From positions 2,604,001-2,668,000 of the forward strand of contig NZ_CP187532.1 of the NCBI RefSeq assembly GCF_049852125.1: a DNA stretch of 64,000 nt, written 5' to 3'. The notes beneath the pieces are model-generated. The model was not told the origin of the DNA. It saw only the letters and a list, made by a program, of their open reading frames with translations, and ran no database searches. This document shows, piece after piece, positions 63,747 to 64,000 of the stretch. Origin of the DNA: Senimuribacter sp049852125 (lineage in GTDB: Bacteria; Bacillota; Clostridia; Peptostreptococcales; Anaerovoracaceae). The translations under genes were made by a program, and so were the position numbers. The number at the start of each line of letters is the position of its first letter. Position 1 is the stretch's first letter.

Positions 63747-64000
63747 GGTAACGAACACCTCCTGTCAAGCGGCACACGTGTGCTCTGTCTTCTGCTTCCT
63801 GGTCGGAATAGTAAGCGCTCCTCTGAATCAGCTCATCCCAGTCTACCAGAGCGCCGTCAAATTCCGGTCCGTCCACGCATACGAATTTGTCTTCTCCGCC
63901 GATGTTGCAGCGGCAGCCGCCGCACATGCCGGTTCCGTCAATCATGTATGCAGTCAGGGATGCAACGGAGTGAATTCCGTATTTTTCTGCAATCTGACAG
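63739..64000 (-). CDS. NfnA-like (sulfide/dihydroorotate dehydrogenase-like) subunit, C-terminal part
   Basis: The frame is open from the window edge to a TAA at 63739 and gives the last 86 residues. MCGGCRCNIGGEDKFVCVDG holds the cysteines of the [2Fe-2S] cluster of PyrK/NfnA proteins, and PEFDGALVDWDELIQR follows. The N-terminal FAD/NAD domain is outside the window. Its end overlaps the start of the NfnB-like gene by 8 bases, which supports one complex. Confidence 0.85.
   Translation of the reverse strand, partial: CQIAEKYGIHSVASLTAYMIDGTGMCGGCRCNIGGEDKFVCVDGPEFDGALVDWDELIQRSAYYSDQEAEDRAHVCRLTGGVRYHD

Overview
The window is a piece of a low-GC anaerobic Bacillota chromosome. The 16S rRNA sequence, the pyruvate formate-lyase and CoA-transferase genes, an NhaC antiporter and an NfnAB-like pair suggest a Clostridia member near the Anaerovoracaceae (old Clostridiales Family XIII). 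That placement is made by eye, not by a database search. The window falls into two sharply different parts.

Positions 1 to about 33,780 are the right-hand part of a temperate phage with a contractile tail; the left end lies outside the window. From right to left the prophage holds: a ribbon-helix-helix protein, a tyrosine integrase, two small lysogeny-side genes and an XRE repressor, all on the plus strand; then a divergent leftward early region. The early region has a PAPS-reductase-like PP-loop protein, helix-turn-helix proteins, a SNF2 helicase, a membrane-anchored transglycosylase, a VRR-NUC nuclease, a Cas4-like nuclease fused to an ATPase, a DUF669 protein, a family B DNA polymerase, a D5-type primase-helicase, a C5 DNA methyltransferase, a MazG-like protein and ThyX. 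It leads into the late region: DUF1492 regulator, terminase, portal, MuF protein, scaffold, capsid, connectors, tail sheath, tail tube, a frameshifted tail chaperone and the start of the tape measure. One operator sequence recurs at the main immunity region and at three distant internal sites. Two diverged copies of an iteron-rich, AT-rich noncoding element sit at 13.6 and 31.2 kb. The phage part contains no GATC that I could find, while the host part has many.

Positions about 33,780 to 64,000 are host core genome: rpsI-rplM next to the phage end, a cysteine synthase, a queuosine-precursor salvage pair (radical SAM plus YhhQ) under a probable preQ1-I riboswitch, a P-type ATPase, and an rRNA operon on the minus strand (16S, tRNA-Ala, 23S, 5S). 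After these come nhaC, pflBA, an AI-2E family permease, a butyrate-type CoA-transferase, carAB divergent from argG, an ATPase of the DUF4143 type, a BRO/DinD-like protein, and the NfnB/NfnA-like pair, cut by the window end.

The most notable observations are the GATC void, the dispersed operators, a textbook -1 frameshift site in the tail chaperone, a lethal-factor-like zinc protease domain on the MuF head protein, the paired iteron elements, and the riboswitch-controlled queuosine salvage operon.
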